A DNA stretch of 60,865 nucleotides, taken from Comamonas sp. lk. Lineage in GTDB: Bacteria; Pseudomonadota; Gammaproteobacteria; Burkholderiales; Burkholderiaceae_C. Each line of letters begins with the position of its first letter. Positions within the stretch are counted from its first letter, which is position 1. The stretch lies in assembly GCA_945861345.1 (NCBI GenBank), contig CAMATX010000004.1, forward strand, positions 1 through 60,865. The letters are read 5' to 3'. Below are positions 1 to 8,344 of the stretch, piece after piece. Made by a program: the position numbers and the translations under genes. Under the pieces are notes generated by a model that was given only the letters and a program-made list of their open reading frames with translations, was not told where the DNA came from and searched no databases.

Positions 1-255
1 CTACCGTTTTTGTTCTCGGCGCTTAAGGTCAATGCGACGCTGGCGCTGATTGGCGCGATCGTGGCGGAGTTTTTTGGCTCGCCCACCTCGGGCCTGGGTT
101 TTCGCATCTCCACCGAGGCTACGCGCATGAATATGGGCCTGGTCTGGGCGGCGGTGGCGGTGGCGGCGGTGACCGGCTCGGCGGTGTACGCGCTGCTGGT
201 GTCTATCGAAAAGCGCGCCGCCTTTTGGCATCCGTCGGTAAGGGGCAAGAAATGA
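1..255 (+). CDS. ABC transporter permease, C-terminal part (gene begins before the window)
   Basis: The frame is open from the first base and ends at TGA 253-255, giving 84 residues of a C-terminus. It reads as the end of a binding-protein-dependent permease: a helix with LFSALKVNATLALIGAIVAEFFG, typical of the SsuC/TauC/ThiX-like family just after the EAA loop, a short polar stretch, a second hydrophobic helix (WAAVAVAAVTGSAVYALLVS) and a basic tail. The next gene encodes a matching NMT1/THI5-like periplasmic receptor, so this is probably the inner-membrane channel of the same importer. Family assignment rests on the C-terminus and context only; the substrate is not known. Confidence 0.75.
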   Translation, partial: LPFLFSALKVNATLALIGAIVAEFFGSPTSGLGFRISTEATRMNMGLVWAAVAVAAVTGSAVYALLVSIEKRAAFWHPSVRGKK

Positions 256-395
256 AAGCGGTTGTCCCGTACCGCCCGCACAAGCTTTGCGCTGCGTTAA
301 AGTGTTTCTTTGTCCTGGTGGACAAGATTGCGTCCCCGGCTTACCCTCGCGGGCAAGCTATTTTTCCCCTGTGTCCTCAACCCTAGGAGTTTTTT

Positions 396-1400
396 ATGAA
401 GATGCGTTTGAAACTAAGCACCACCCTGGCAGCGGCTCTGCTGTCCATTGGTGCAGTCGCAGCCCATGCGGCTGACAAAGTAACGATTCAGCTCAAGTGG
501 CTGCCGCAAGCGCAGTTTGCGGGCTACTACGTGGCGCAGGCCAAGGGCTATTACAAAGACGCAGGCCTGGATGTCACCATCAAGCCCGGCGGCCCCGATA
601 TTGCGCCTACCCAAGTGATCGCCGGTAAGCAAGCCGACATCGTGGTGGACTGGATGCCCTCGGCCCTGGCCGCGCGCGAAGCCGGTGTGCCGCTGGTCAA
701 CGTGGCCCAGGTGTTTAACCAGTCGGGCCTGATGCTGACTTGTAAAAAGTCGAGCGGCGTGTCCACACCCAAAGACCTCAAGGGCAAAACCCTGGGCGTC
801 TGGTACGGCGGCAATGAGTACCCCTTCCTGAACTGGATGACCAAGCTGGGCTACAAAACCGACTCGGACATCAAAATCTTGAAGCAAGGCTTTAACGTCG
901 ACCCCCTGCTACAAAACCAGGCCGCTTGTATCTCCACCATGATTTACAACGAATACTGGCAAGTGGTAGATGCGGGCGTGAAGGAAAGCGAACTGGTCAC
1001 CTTCTTCTATGAAAAAGAAGGCGTCGCTTCGCTGGAAGACGGCCTGTATGTGCTCGAATCCAACCTGAAAGACCCGGCCTTTGTGGCCCGCATGGCCAAG
1101 TTCGTGAAGGCCAGCCTCAAAGGCTGGAACGACGCGGTGAAAAACCCCGCTGAAGCGGCCAAGATCGTCGTCGCCGGCGACACCTCGGGCAGCGCTAACC
1201 AAGCGGTGCAAAAGCGCCAAATGGAAAACGTGGCCAAGCTGATCACCAACGCCGGTACCGCCAAGATGGGCTACCTGGAGCCCGCCGCTTTCGAGCGCAC
1301 GGTCAAAGTGCTGCTGTCTAGCGGCAGCTCGCCGGTGATCAAGAAAGACCCGGGCAAAGCGGCTTACTCGCACGCTATCTGGGAAGCTTCTACGAAGTAA
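396..1400 (+). CDS. ABC transporter substrate-binding protein, NMT1/THI5-like
   Basis: Periplasmic receptor of an ABC importer, 334 residues. Residues 1-25 form a Sec signal peptide (basic start, hydrophobic core, AHA cleavage site). The mature protein opens with KVTIQLKWLPQAQFAGYYVA, the hallmark of the NMT1/THI5-like family, whose members bind pyrimidine (HMP), riboflavin-like or other small heterocyclic ligands. The ATG at 396 is preceded by CTAGGAG at good spacing. It lies 140 bases after the permease stop and is followed by a strong terminator, so it is probably the last gene of the importer operon. The ligand cannot be told from sequence alone; a riboflavin or thiamine-precursor receptor is the likeliest reading. 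Confidence 0.85.
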   Translation: MKMRLKLSTTLAAALLSIGAVAAHAADKVTIQLKWLPQAQFAGYYVAQAKGYYKDAGLDVTIKPGGPDIAPTQVIAGKQADIVVDWMPSALAAREAGVPLVNVAQVFNQSGLMLTCKKSSGVSTPKDLKGKTLGVWYGGNEYPFLNWMTKLGYKTDSDIKILKQGFNVDPLLQNQAACISTMIYNEYWQVVDAGVKESELVTFFYEKEGVASLEDGLYVLESNLKDPAFVARMAKFVKASLKGWNDAVKNPAEAAKIVVAGDTSGSANQAVQKRQMENVAKLITNAGTAKMGYLEPAAFERTVKVLLSSGSSPVIKKDPGKAAYSHAIWEASTK

Positions 1401-1460
1401 GCGCTTTGTCGGCCTAAGCCTTGTCGCAGTAAGACGGCGGGGTTTGGGTTTGACCTTATC

Positions 1461-1496
1461 AAAAAGCCCGGTCACGCAAGTGACCGGGCTTTTTTT
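1461..1496. terminator. Bidirectional rho-independent terminator
   Basis: A 15-base perfect stem (AAAAAGCCCGGTCAC / GTGACCGGGCTTTTT) closes a GCAA tetraloop. An A-run flanks the left arm and a T-run the right, so it can end transcription in both directions. It sits between the convergent receptor gene (stop 1400) and phoX (stop 1530) and probably serves both. Confidence 0.92.
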
Positions 1497-1529
1497 GTTG
1501 GCGAACAATAGCTTCGCCAACCCGATTTG

Positions 1530-3713
1530 TCAGACGCCGATAGCGCCGCCGTCTTTGCGCGTCACCACAAAAGTTGCAGAGCGCGGTCGCTTGGTCGAAC
1601 CCGCAACAGTTTGGCTGTCTGGCCATGCGCTGCTCGGTGCGGCCAGACTGCCGTTTTCACCGGGGTGCTGCACGTTACAGAACATGGTTTTCCCATCGGG
1701 TGTGACGGCAACGCCGGTGATTTCGCAATCCTTGGGTCCAACCAAAAACCGGCGAACCGAGTTGGGCGTGGCGTTGGCACCCTTGATGGTGGCAGTACCT
1801 CCAGCGGCCGTGGCCTTGCCGCCATCGCCCACCTTGCCCGGCACAGCAGCGAGCATCATGCAGTTGGTTACATCGGTGTAGGCGCCGTCATCGGTCTGAA
1901 TCCACAACATGCCACGCTGATCAAAATACAAGCCATCCGGGCTCGAGAAGTCGTTAACCGCAGTTAAGCCAGAGAGGTTGACATCGGCAGGCGCGCCATC
2001 TTCTGCGGCGAAGAGGTAAATATCCCAGGCAAATTTGGTCGCCGCAACACTTGCGCCATCTTCTTTCCAACGAATGATGTGGCCATGCGGGTTGCCCTTG
2101 TTGGACTTGGTAGTGCCATCGGTGTTCGTGTAGGTGTCGCTGTAGTAACGGGGATTGGCTGCATCGGGCTTGAGCTGGACACCGGTCGGTGTGGCAGCCG
2201 GGTCGATACGGTTGCTGTTGTTGGTCAAGGTCATGTAGGCCTCGCCATTGAGGGGGTTGACGGCGCCCCACTCCGGGCGGTCCATTTTGGTGGCACCCAA
2301 AAAGTCAGCAGCCAAACGCGCATTAATCAGCACATCGCCTTGGTTGGCAAAAGCGTAAGTCGCGTTAGTGCTATCTAGGCCGTTCTTACCATGGGTTAAT
2401 TCCAGCCAAGTACCCGTGCCATCGGCATTGAATTTGGCAACATACAGGGTGCCTTCATCCAAGTACTTGGCACCAGCGGCCAGGCCTGCATTGACATCGC
2501 TGGCGCTCCACAGTGCTTTAGAAACAAATTTGTAGATGTATTCATTGCGCGCGTCATCGCCTTGATAAATCACAATCGGCTGCCCGACAACGGCGGGCGC
2601 CGGCCATGCGCCTTCATGGTTAAAACGGCCTAAAGCCGTGCGCTTGACGGGCACGGAAGTGTTGTTGAAAGGATCGATTTCAACGTTCCAACCAAAGTTG
2701 TTTGCAATGTTGCGGTAGTCCTCTGCTGCCGTAGCGCCTACCACTGAAGAGGTCCAGCGGGCAAACAAATCCTCGGTACCGGCTGTGTCCCAAAGGTAGG
2801 GGCTCTTGCGGCCCTCAGGCAAGCCATAACGCTTAAGTGAAACCACATCTTTAGTGTCGCGCTTGGCGTCGTCAGCGGCCGCCCGACCCACCACGTTCAA
2901 CCAGTTTTCTTCACAAGTCAAGTAGGTACCCCACGGTGTATAACCATTGGCGCAGTTGTTGTTGGTGCCACGGGTCTTCGTGCCATCTGTCGAGTATTTA
3001 GTTTTAAGGAAGTCATTGCCCTTGGCCGGCCCGGAAAAGACCATCTCCGTGGCCGAGGTAATGCGGCGGTTGTATTTGGAGCCGCGCACCATGGCCATGT
3101 CCATGCCGGTACCGCGCTTAACCTCCACCACGCTCACGCCGTGTGCATAGATTTCTTTTTCTACCTCGCTGGCAACACGCGCTGCGCCTGCCGTCAGGCC
3201 AGTAGGGTGTAGTCCATAGGGTTGAACCACATACTCATGATTGACGCACAACAAGCCACGATCCGAGCGGTTGGCATCAAACTTGCCGTCTTCGGCCAGG
3301 CCGAAGTAATACATGCCATCATGGCCATCGCCAATGCGGCGGTTGTATGAATCTGCGGTTTCAGTTCCGTTGTTTTTCCATGACTCATCACCATAGTGGA
3401 TCGGGTCGCCCAAGGCGTGCAATATGCTTACCTGGTAGCCGTCCGGCACGGTGACCAGGTCATTTTTATTCTTGGCGACTGCGCTAAAGCCCAAGGCAAG
3501 GAGTGCCGCTGTCTGTGTTGGTGTGGGTGTGGCTGAACTCGATCCACCACAGGCAGCGAGGCTGAGACTGCCCAATAAAGCGGTGGCCGTCACTCCGACT
3601 CCTCCTTGGAGCGCTTGGCGACGGCTCAGGCGTGCCGCCAAGATATCGTTCATGTGAAGGTTTTTCGAGGGATTGACGATTTCGTTGTCATCGTATTCGT
3701 TTTGCAGGGACAT
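1530..3713 (-). CDS. phoX: PhoX family alkaline phosphatase (DUF839), Tat-exported lipoprotein
   Basis: Predicted extracytoplasmic phosphatase of the PhoX family (Ca2+/Fe3+-dependent phosphomonoesterases that release phosphate from organic esters), 727 residues. The N-terminus carries a twin-arginine signal (SRRQALQ, Arg31-Arg32), a hydrophobic stretch and a lipobox LAAC with Cys55, so it should be folded in the cytoplasm, exported by Tat and lipid-anchored. The frame is open further upstream, but ATG 3713 is chosen because CCGGAG lies just before it and MSLQNEYDDNE matches the usual short acidic PhoX leader. It is a single-gene unit, convergent with the receptor gene and sharing its terminator. 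A Pho-box-like sequence lies 46 bases upstream of the start. Phosphatase activity is inferred from the family. Confidence 0.9.
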   Translation of the reverse strand: MSLQNEYDDNEIVNPSKNLHMNDILAARLSRRQALQGGVGVTATALLGSLSLAACGGSSSATPTPTQTAALLALGFSAVAKNKNDLVTVPDGYQVSILHALGDPIHYGDESWKNNGTETADSYNRRIGDGHDGMYYFGLAEDGKFDANRSDRGLLCVNHEYVVQPYGLHPTGLTAGAARVASEVEKEIYAHGVSVVEVKRGTGMDMAMVRGSKYNRRITSATEMVFSGPAKGNDFLKTKYSTDGTKTRGTNNNCANGYTPWGTYLTCEENWLNVVGRAAADDAKRDTKDVVSLKRYGLPEGRKSPYLWDTAGTEDLFARWTSSVVGATAAEDYRNIANNFGWNVEIDPFNNTSVPVKRTALGRFNHEGAWPAPAVVGQPIVIYQGDDARNEYIYKFVSKALWSASDVNAGLAAGAKYLDEGTLYVAKFNADGTGTWLELTHGKNGLDSTNATYAFANQGDVLINARLAADFLGATKMDRPEWGAVNPLNGEAYMTLTNNSNRIDPAATPTGVQLKPDAANPRYYSDTYTNTDGTTKSNKGNPHGHIIRWKEDGASVAATKFAWDIYLFAAEDGAPADVNLSGLTAVNDFSSPDGLYFDQRGMLWIQTDDGAYTDVTNCMMLAAVPGKVGDGGKATAAGGTATIKGANATPNSVRRFLVGPKDCEITGVAVTPDGKTMFCNVQHPGENGSLAAPSSAWPDSQTVAGSTKRPRSATFVVTRKDGGAIGV

Positions 3714-3758
3714 GCATAGCTCCGGTTGGTTAAAAGGAGCGATAGTGACCGAGATGTT

Positions 3759-3775
3759 TTTCAAATTTATTACAA
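3759..3775 (-). promoter_or_regulatory. Candidate Pho box upstream of phoX
   Basis: On the minus strand the site reads TTGTAATAAATTTGAAA. It matches the PhoB consensus CTGTCATAAATCTGTCA at 12 of 17 positions, including the AAAT spacer and both TG cores, and lies 46 bases upstream of the phoX start. The match is imperfect and was found by eye. Confidence 0.35.
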
Positions 3776-3851
3776 ATTCCTCGGATCAAAGAGGGACATA
3801 TCGACTATATTTTTGTTGGTAGATTTATTTCAGGCGAAGTCGCGATGACTT

Positions 3852-4001
3852 TCAAGGCGGCGGGGCGCACATCCCGATAGCTTTAAATGGTTGGCTTGCG
3901 CAGCGGCCCATATCGTTCATGATCTCGAGCACTTGTTCAATCTCTAATTTGGGTACTTGGGTCGCCCTAAGCGGGGATTGCATCGAGTTTGCAAAGTCCA
4001 C
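3852..4001 (-). CDS. Short open frame, 49 residues, unrecognised
   Basis: The frame runs from GTG 4001 (an ATG follows six codons later) to TGA 3852. The peptide starts MDFANSMQSPLRATQ, continues with an acidic, helix-like VPKLEIEQVLEIMNDMG and ends in a Cys-containing, Pro-rich tail (CAPPP). The composition is protein-like, but no good ribosome binding site precedes either start. It could be a remnant of a larger gene lost at this junction, a real microprotein or chance. I do not recognise it. Confidence 0.2.
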   Translation of the reverse strand: MDFANSMQSPLRATQVPKLEIEQVLEIMNDMGRCASQPFKAIGMCAPPP

Positions 4002-4104
4002 GGCCTACAGGCCCCCGCGCCGAGGGGTTTACCCTGATTCCACAGGGCATCCAACACCTTAACCGCGCGGCTCTGGTGCAAGCGTTAAGGCTTGGATAAG
4101 GCGG

Positions 4105-4273
4105 CTAGTGTCTCGTGTGGGCCTTCACCCACCCCCGCAAATTTTTCGACGCCATGGCGCCAGCAATACGGGCTTGTTCCTGGCCGTCTTCAAACGGCAG
4201 CAAACTGGGAATGCGGCGGATGTTGTATTTGCCGCTGGCCAAGGGGGCCGCAGCGGGGGCATACCAATTGCAT
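4105..4273 (-). pseudogene. trxC remnant: N-terminus joined to C-terminus, active site deleted
   Basis: A decayed second copy of the trxC gene at 8345-8782. It begins at ATG 4273 with MQLVCPRCG, matching MLLVCPHCG of intact TrxC, and then jumps to AAPLASGKYNIRRIPSLL, matching AAPLASAKYNIRSIPSLL at residues 94-111 of the intact protein. It carries on to a TAG at 4105. About 84 residues are missing, including the WCGPC active site and the second CXXC pair. The two segments are in different frames, so translation from 4273 runs instead into an unrelated tail and stops at 4190. No thioredoxin can be made. It lies directly downstream of the DUF2892 copy, in the same order as at the intact locus. 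Confidence 0.85.
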
Positions 4274-4287
4274 GCCGCGCGCCCCTT

Positions 4288-4497
4288 TTAAGCCCCCGCC
4301 GCAAACCCCAGCTTGCGCATGATGGTTTCCATCAGGCACCAGCGGGTGACGGCACTTTGGGCCAGGTTCAGGCCGACAAAGGCGGTGAAGGCCAGCCACC
4401 ACTCGCTCACAAACAAGATGCTGCCGGGGATGCCCATGGCCAACGAGCCCATGATGAAAACGCCGGCGACCAAACGAACCACTTGCCATGAATACAT
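4288..4497 (-). CDS. DUF2892 (YgaP-type) inner-membrane protein, second copy
   Basis: A small two-helix inner-membrane protein of 69 residues, nearly identical to the one at 8797-9006 (MYSWQVVRLVAGVFIMGSLA against MYSWQMVRLVAGVLILGSLA). ATG 4497 is preferred because GAGG lies six bases upstream; a TTG two codons earlier is possible. The DUF2892 domain is the membrane part of E. coli YgaP, where it is fused to a rhodanese. This is the only intact reading frame in the decayed duplicate segment, between a 5'-truncated pump gene and a broken trxC. It has no obvious promoter of its own and would depend on read-through from the rhodanese gene. It may still be functional or simply be too short to have decayed. 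Confidence 0.7.
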   Translation of the reverse strand: MYSWQVVRLVAGVFIMGSLAMGIPGSILFVSEWWLAFTAFVGLNLAQSAVTRWCLMETIMRKLGFAAGA

Positions 4498-4531
4498 ACC
4501 CAACCTCTTTCTAAATGAACGAACAGAAAAA

Positions 4532-6036
4532 TTAAACCGTGGTGTGCACCTGCGCCAGCCGCTCGGGGTGCTTGTAGTTGGCGGCGTAGTACAGCGTGGG
4601 GATGACCACCAGCGTCAGGATGGTGGACACAAAAATACCAAAGATCAGTGAGATAGCCAGGCCATTAAAGATAGGGTCGTCCAGAATAAAGAAGGCCCCC
4701 AGCATGGCCGCCAGCCCGGTCAGCACAATGGGCTGGGCGCGGGTGATGGCCGATCGCACTACCGCCTCTTTCAGGCTCAGGCCCTGGCGCACCAGCAGGT
4801 TGATAAAGTCCACCAGCAATATGGAGTTGCGCACGATGATGCCGGCCAGCGCAATCATGCCGATCATGCTGGTGGCGGTGTACTGCGCGCCCAGCAGCGC
4901 GTGTCCCGGCATGACGCCGATGATGGTCAGCGGGATAGGCGCCATGATGATGAGTGGCGTCAGGTACGAGCCAAACTGTGCCACCACCAGCAGGTAAATA
5001 AGCACCAGGCCCACGCCGTAGGCAGCGCCCATGTCGCGAAAAGTCTCGTAGGTCACCTGCGACTCGCCGTCCCACTTGAGGGCGTAGTGGCGCAGCGCGT
5101 CCGAGGGCTGGGTGGTGAAGTACTCGTCCAGCGTGCCGCCGCCGGGCGTGGGCATGCCGACAATCGCGCTGCGCATCTGGAAGACGCCGTACAAAGGGCT
5201 GTCGAGTTTGCCGGCCATGTCGGCCACCACCATGTTCAGGGGCAGCAGGTCTTTATGGTAAATCGGCTGCTCGCGCAGGCTGTCGCTGGCGTGCACCAGC
5301 TCGGCAATAGGCACCAGTGCGCCGCCCGCGCCGCGCACGCGCAGGCTCAGTAGCGCGGGCAAGTCGCCCTGACTTTCGGGGGGCAGCTGCAGCACCACGG
5401 GGGTGGGGTATTTGCTGGCGTCATGCAGATAGCTGGCGGTTTGCCCGGCCTGGCCGGCGCGCAAGGTGCTGACAATGGCCTGCTGCGACACGCCTAGCTG
5501 GGCCGCTTTGCGCCTATCCACCAGCAAGAGCGTGCGGGGCGCATGGGCGATGCTGCTGTCGTCCACGTCTACGATGCCGGGGGTTTTTTCAAACACGGCG
5601 CGCACGGCTTGGGCTACTTGGCGCCGGCCTTGGGCCTCGGGGCCATAAATTTCGGCCACGATGGGCGAGAGCACCGGCGGGCCGGGCGGCACTTTGACCA
5701 CCTTCACATTGGCGCCAAAGCACGCGCCTATGGCTTGCAGTGCGGGCCGCTCGCGGGTGGCAATCGCATGGCTTTGCGCGCTGCGGGCGTGCTTGTCCAC
5801 CAGATTGACCTGGATGTCACCCAACTCGCCGCCTGCGCGCAGGTAGTACTGGCGCACCAGGCCGTTGAAGTTGATGGGCGCGGCGATGCCGGCATAGGCC
5901 TGGTAGTCTGTCACCTCGGGCACGCGTGCCATGTGCTCGCCGAGGGCGTGCAGCACGGCGGCGGTTTGCTCCAGCGGCGTGCCCACGGGCATGTCGACCA
6001 CCACCTGAAACTCGGATTTGTTGTCAAAGGGCAGCT
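4532..6036 (-). pseudogene. RND efflux pump, 5'-truncated copy
   Basis: About 500 codons homologous to the C-terminal half of the intact RND permease at 9038-12283, by eye about nine residues in ten identical. Homology begins abruptly at LPFDNKSEFQ (base 6036). The codon just before is an in-frame TAG, so there is no proper start; GTG codons near 6004 are the first possible ones. The N-terminal half with its first transmembrane domain, periplasmic porter subdomains and the TM4 Asp-Asp pair is missing, so no working pump can form. The open frame is otherwise undamaged to its stop at 4532, suggesting a fairly recent duplication or remaining constraint. It lies 54 bases after the rhodanese stop. 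Confidence 0.85.
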
Positions 6037-6090
6037 AGGCAAATCCCATAACGATTGGATAGTGGGCGAAAAGGTGGCGAACTTGGGGCG

Positions 6091-6471
6091 CTATTCAAAC
6101 GTCGGCAATGCAGGTTTTGCTGTTGGTTTACCTGCAGACACCCAGGCATCAAAGCCGCCAGCAATGGAGCTCACCTTGAGGTAGCCCATAGCGTGTAACT
6201 GCACAGCGGCCAAGGCTGCGCGGCCACTGGTCTTGCAGTACACAACGATATTTAAGTCCCGAGCGGCGAGCTCGGGGCTGCCACTCATCTTGAATTCGAG
6301 TAGGCCGCGCGACATGTGTACAGCGCCTGGTAGGTGGCCTGCTGCGTATTCGTCGGCCTCGCGCACGTCAATCAGCAGGTCTGCATCGCGCACGGCATCA
6401 TCAGCCTGGACAATAGAAATTTCATGGATTTGGGCTTTAGCCTGGGCCACTAGGTCGTGCGCATTTTTCAT
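6091..6471 (-). CDS. Rhodanese-like sulfurtransferase
   Basis: A single rhodanese domain of 126 residues with no signal peptide, so cytoplasmic. The core shows LLIDVREADEYAAGHLPGA and the active-site loop CKTSGR with Cys79, the residue that carries persulfide sulfur in this family. Rhodaneses pass sulfane sulfur to thiols, cyanide or sulfite. It is the last intact gene of the sulfur operon, 25 bases after the OsmC gene, and would accept sulfane sulfur made by the quinone oxidoreductase. In E. coli YgaP the same kind of domain is fused to DUF2892; here the two are separate genes in one operon. The acceptor is not predictable from sequence. Confidence 0.88.
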   Translation of the reverse strand: MKNAHDLVAQAKAQIHEISIVQADDAVRDADLLIDVREADEYAAGHLPGAVHMSRGLLEFKMSGSPELAARDLNIVVYCKTSGRAALAAVQLHAMGYLKVSSIAGGFDAWVSAGKPTAKPALPTFE

Positions 6472-6496
6472 GGCTTGTATCTTTCGAAGAAATTGG

Positions 6497-6949
6497 TTAA
6501 CGTGGTTTCAGGCGAAGCTGATTGCTGTCATAAACCTCTATTAAAACCGCAATCCCTTGGCCCACGCTCTGGGTCACGGTACAAAAGCTCTCAAACTGCT
6601 CGAGCACCCGGTCCAAATGTTCTAGGGACGCGGCAGGCACGCCTAGGGTCAGCACCGCACGGATTTGAAGCACTCGCAGGCGACCTTCACTATTGCGACC
6701 GACCTGTGCGTGGACATCGCAGCGCAGCGGATCAGGTTTTTGCTTGAACTTGCGCAGCGCAAACAAGAGCGAATCGGCCAGGCAGTTACCCACTGCGGCC
6801 GCTAGCAATTGAACTGGCGATGGTCCCAACCCGCTACCCATAGGCGCGGGCTCGTCAGCGAGCAAGGGCGGCACTAAGTCCCCGAAGCTGACTTCAAATT
6901 GGTAATCCTGCTTTTGTTGCAGCTTGATGCTTACAAGGGATTCGCTCAA
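6497..6949 (-). CDS. OsmC/Ohr family protein
   Basis: A 150-residue OsmC-fold protein. Both family cysteines are visible, in GNCLADSL on the central helix and in ESFCTVTQSV; in Ohr/OsmC proteins this pair is a thiol peroxidase centre. The start appears to be TTG 6949, with CGGAA upstream and no in-frame ATG nearby. Its place between sqr and the rhodanese gene suggests action on organic persulfides or peroxides formed during sulfide oxidation (inference). An imperfect alternative is a YhfA-like OsmC protein of unknown substrate. It is cytoplasmic and cotranscribed with its neighbours. Confidence 0.82.
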   Translation of the reverse strand: MSESLVSIKLQQKQDYQFEVSFGDLVPPLLADEPAPMGSGLGPSPVQLLAAAVGNCLADSLLFALRKFKQKPDPLRCDVHAQVGRNSEGRLRVLQIRAVLTLGVPAASLEHLDRVLEQFESFCTVTQSVGQGIAVLIEVYDSNQLRLKPR

Positions 6950-6981
6950 ATTATGTTCCGATCGGTCAGGAGATTAAAGGT

Positions 6982-6997
6982 TCAGGTGTGGACCTGA
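6982..6997. other. Short hairpin between sqr and the OsmC gene
   Basis: Perfect six-base inverted repeat TCAGGT-GTGG-ACCTGA in the 58-base gap. It has no T-run on the minus strand, so it is not a standard terminator; it might be an mRNA stability or processing element, or chance. Confidence 0.3.
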
Positions 6998-7007
6998 GGC
7001 GGCTCTT

Positions 7008-8306
7008 CTAGTGAGGTTTTCTCTCGGCCAAACGGACGATGCCTAGCGCTTTAAGTACGTACTTTTCATATACCGGTTCCGACGTACCTTTGCGGATCTT
7101 TCGCATGAAGTATTTCTCAAAGGCAATCTTTGCCAGGTGAACCCACTTACCCTTTTTAAACCAGTTGACATTGCGCGGCGGTATTTGCGGCAGCGCGACG
7201 AAGGCGGCACCGGTGTCGCCCATGTCGGCCAGGCAGATCGCGTTCCAAGTTCCCTTGGCGTGCGCTGGTTTTCCAGCTAACTCATCGGCAATGTTGTGGC
7301 AAATTGCTCCCACCATGCTCTCGATCATGTAACCGGTCTTGGGCGTCCCAGTGGCTACAGGCGTTGCCTCCACCGGGGGAATGGCCACGCAGACGCCCGC
7401 TGAGAAAATGTTTTTGTAGGCGGTGCTCCGCTGAAACTCGTCAATGAGCACAAAGCCGCGCGGGTTGCACAGTTTTGGCACGGCCGCGACGGCATCCACG
7501 CCCTTAAAGGCCGGCAGCATCATGGACAGCTTGAAGCCCAATTCATGCTCTTTGTAAATATTGCCCAGATCGTCTAGCTGGGTTACAAATATCTTTCCTT
7601 CCTCGACTTTCGTGGTTTTGGCGTTGGTGATCCACTTCATATCCCGGTTGCGCATTTCCGATTCGAGCATCGATTTGCTATCACCCACACCGCCTAGCCC
7701 CAGGTGGCCGATGTAGGGCTCGCTGGTCACATAGGTGATTGGCACTTTGTTGCGCAGTTTGCGTTTGCGCAGGTCGGTATCCAAAATAAAGGCAAATTCA
7801 TAGGCCGGGCCAAAACAGCTGGCACCCGGCATGGCGCCGATTACCAATGGGCCAGGGTTTTTAAGGAAGTTTTCGTAATCCGACCAAAAAGCGTCTGCAT
7901 GGTCCACCGTGCAGATGGAGTGCGTGAACCCGCCGCCTCCGTGCGAGAGCGGACCGGCGCCCGGTACCTCAGAAAACGACAACTTGGGACCGGTGGTGAT
8001 CACCAGATAGTCATAGGCCAGATTTTGGCCGTCGCCCAATGTTACGGTGCTAGCTTGCGCATCAATAGAGCTTACCGGCTGCGCAATGAAGCCAATCCCT
8101 TTGCGTTCAAGGTAAGGCTTGATGGGCAAGGTAATGTCCTCGCGCTTTCGCCAACCTACGGCTAGCCAGGGGTTACTCGGGACAAACTGGAAGTAGTCGA
8201 CCGAATTGACGACCGTTATCTTGTGTTCTTTGGGTAGCAGGTCTCGCAGCTCGTAGGCGGCTGGAAGACCGCCAATGCCTGCGCCAACGATGATGATATG
8301 GGCCAT
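7008..8306 (-). CDS. sqr: Sulfide:quinone oxidoreductase-type flavoprotein
   Basis: A 432-residue flavoprotein expected to oxidise sulfide to sulfane sulfur or polysulfide and pass electrons to quinone at the inner membrane. The N-terminus has the FAD dinucleotide motif GAGIGG; further on are YDYLVITTGP and the FSAGVCVAIPP flavin region. Cys132, Cys164 and Cys358 have nearly the spacing of the three catalytic cysteines of Acidithiobacillus-type enzyme (Cys128, Cys160, Cys356, from memory), with Cys358 in NAICLADMGDTG. The C-terminus (KWVHLAKIAFEKYFMRK) is the amphipathic membrane-binding region. ATG 8306 follows AAAGGATAC. It sits between trxC and the OsmC gene. No persulfide dioxygenase is present in the window. 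Confidence 0.88.
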   Translation of the reverse strand: MAHIIIVGAGIGGLPAAYELRDLLPKEHKITVVNSVDYFQFVPSNPWLAVGWRKREDITLPIKPYLERKGIGFIAQPVSSIDAQASTVTLGDGQNLAYDYLVITTGPKLSFSEVPGAGPLSHGGGGFTHSICTVDHADAFWSDYENFLKNPGPLVIGAMPGASCFGPAYEFAFILDTDLRKRKLRNKVPITYVTSEPYIGHLGLGGVGDSKSMLESEMRNRDMKWITNAKTTKVEEGKIFVTQLDDLGNIYKEHELGFKLSMMLPAFKGVDAVAAVPKLCNPRGFVLIDEFQRSTAYKNIFSAGVCVAIPPVEATPVATGTPKTGYMIESMVGAICHNIADELAGKPAHAKGTWNAICLADMGDTGAAFVALPQIPPRNVNWFKKGKWVHLAKIAFEKYFMRKIRKGTSEPVYEKYVLKALGIVRLAERKPH

Positions 8307-8344
8307 AGCTTTGTATCCTTTTATTTATAAGGGCAGGTCATTTT

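Larger units (their letters stand above)
3714..4104. other. 391-base gap between phoX and the trxC remnant
   Basis: No well-supported gene. It holds the phoX leader and candidate Pho box at its left end and one short minus-strand open frame (3852-4001, listed separately). The right half is GC-rich and I see no terminator or RNA there. It borders the decayed duplicate copy and may itself be rearrangement debris. Confidence 0.5.

Noticed and set aside
252-386. 44-codon frame overlapping the permease stop (ATGA) before the receptor gene
   Set aside because: No recognisable family or membrane pattern and no need for it; more likely a leader region. A short TTGTCC-TGGT-GGACAA hairpin at 310-325 lies inside it.
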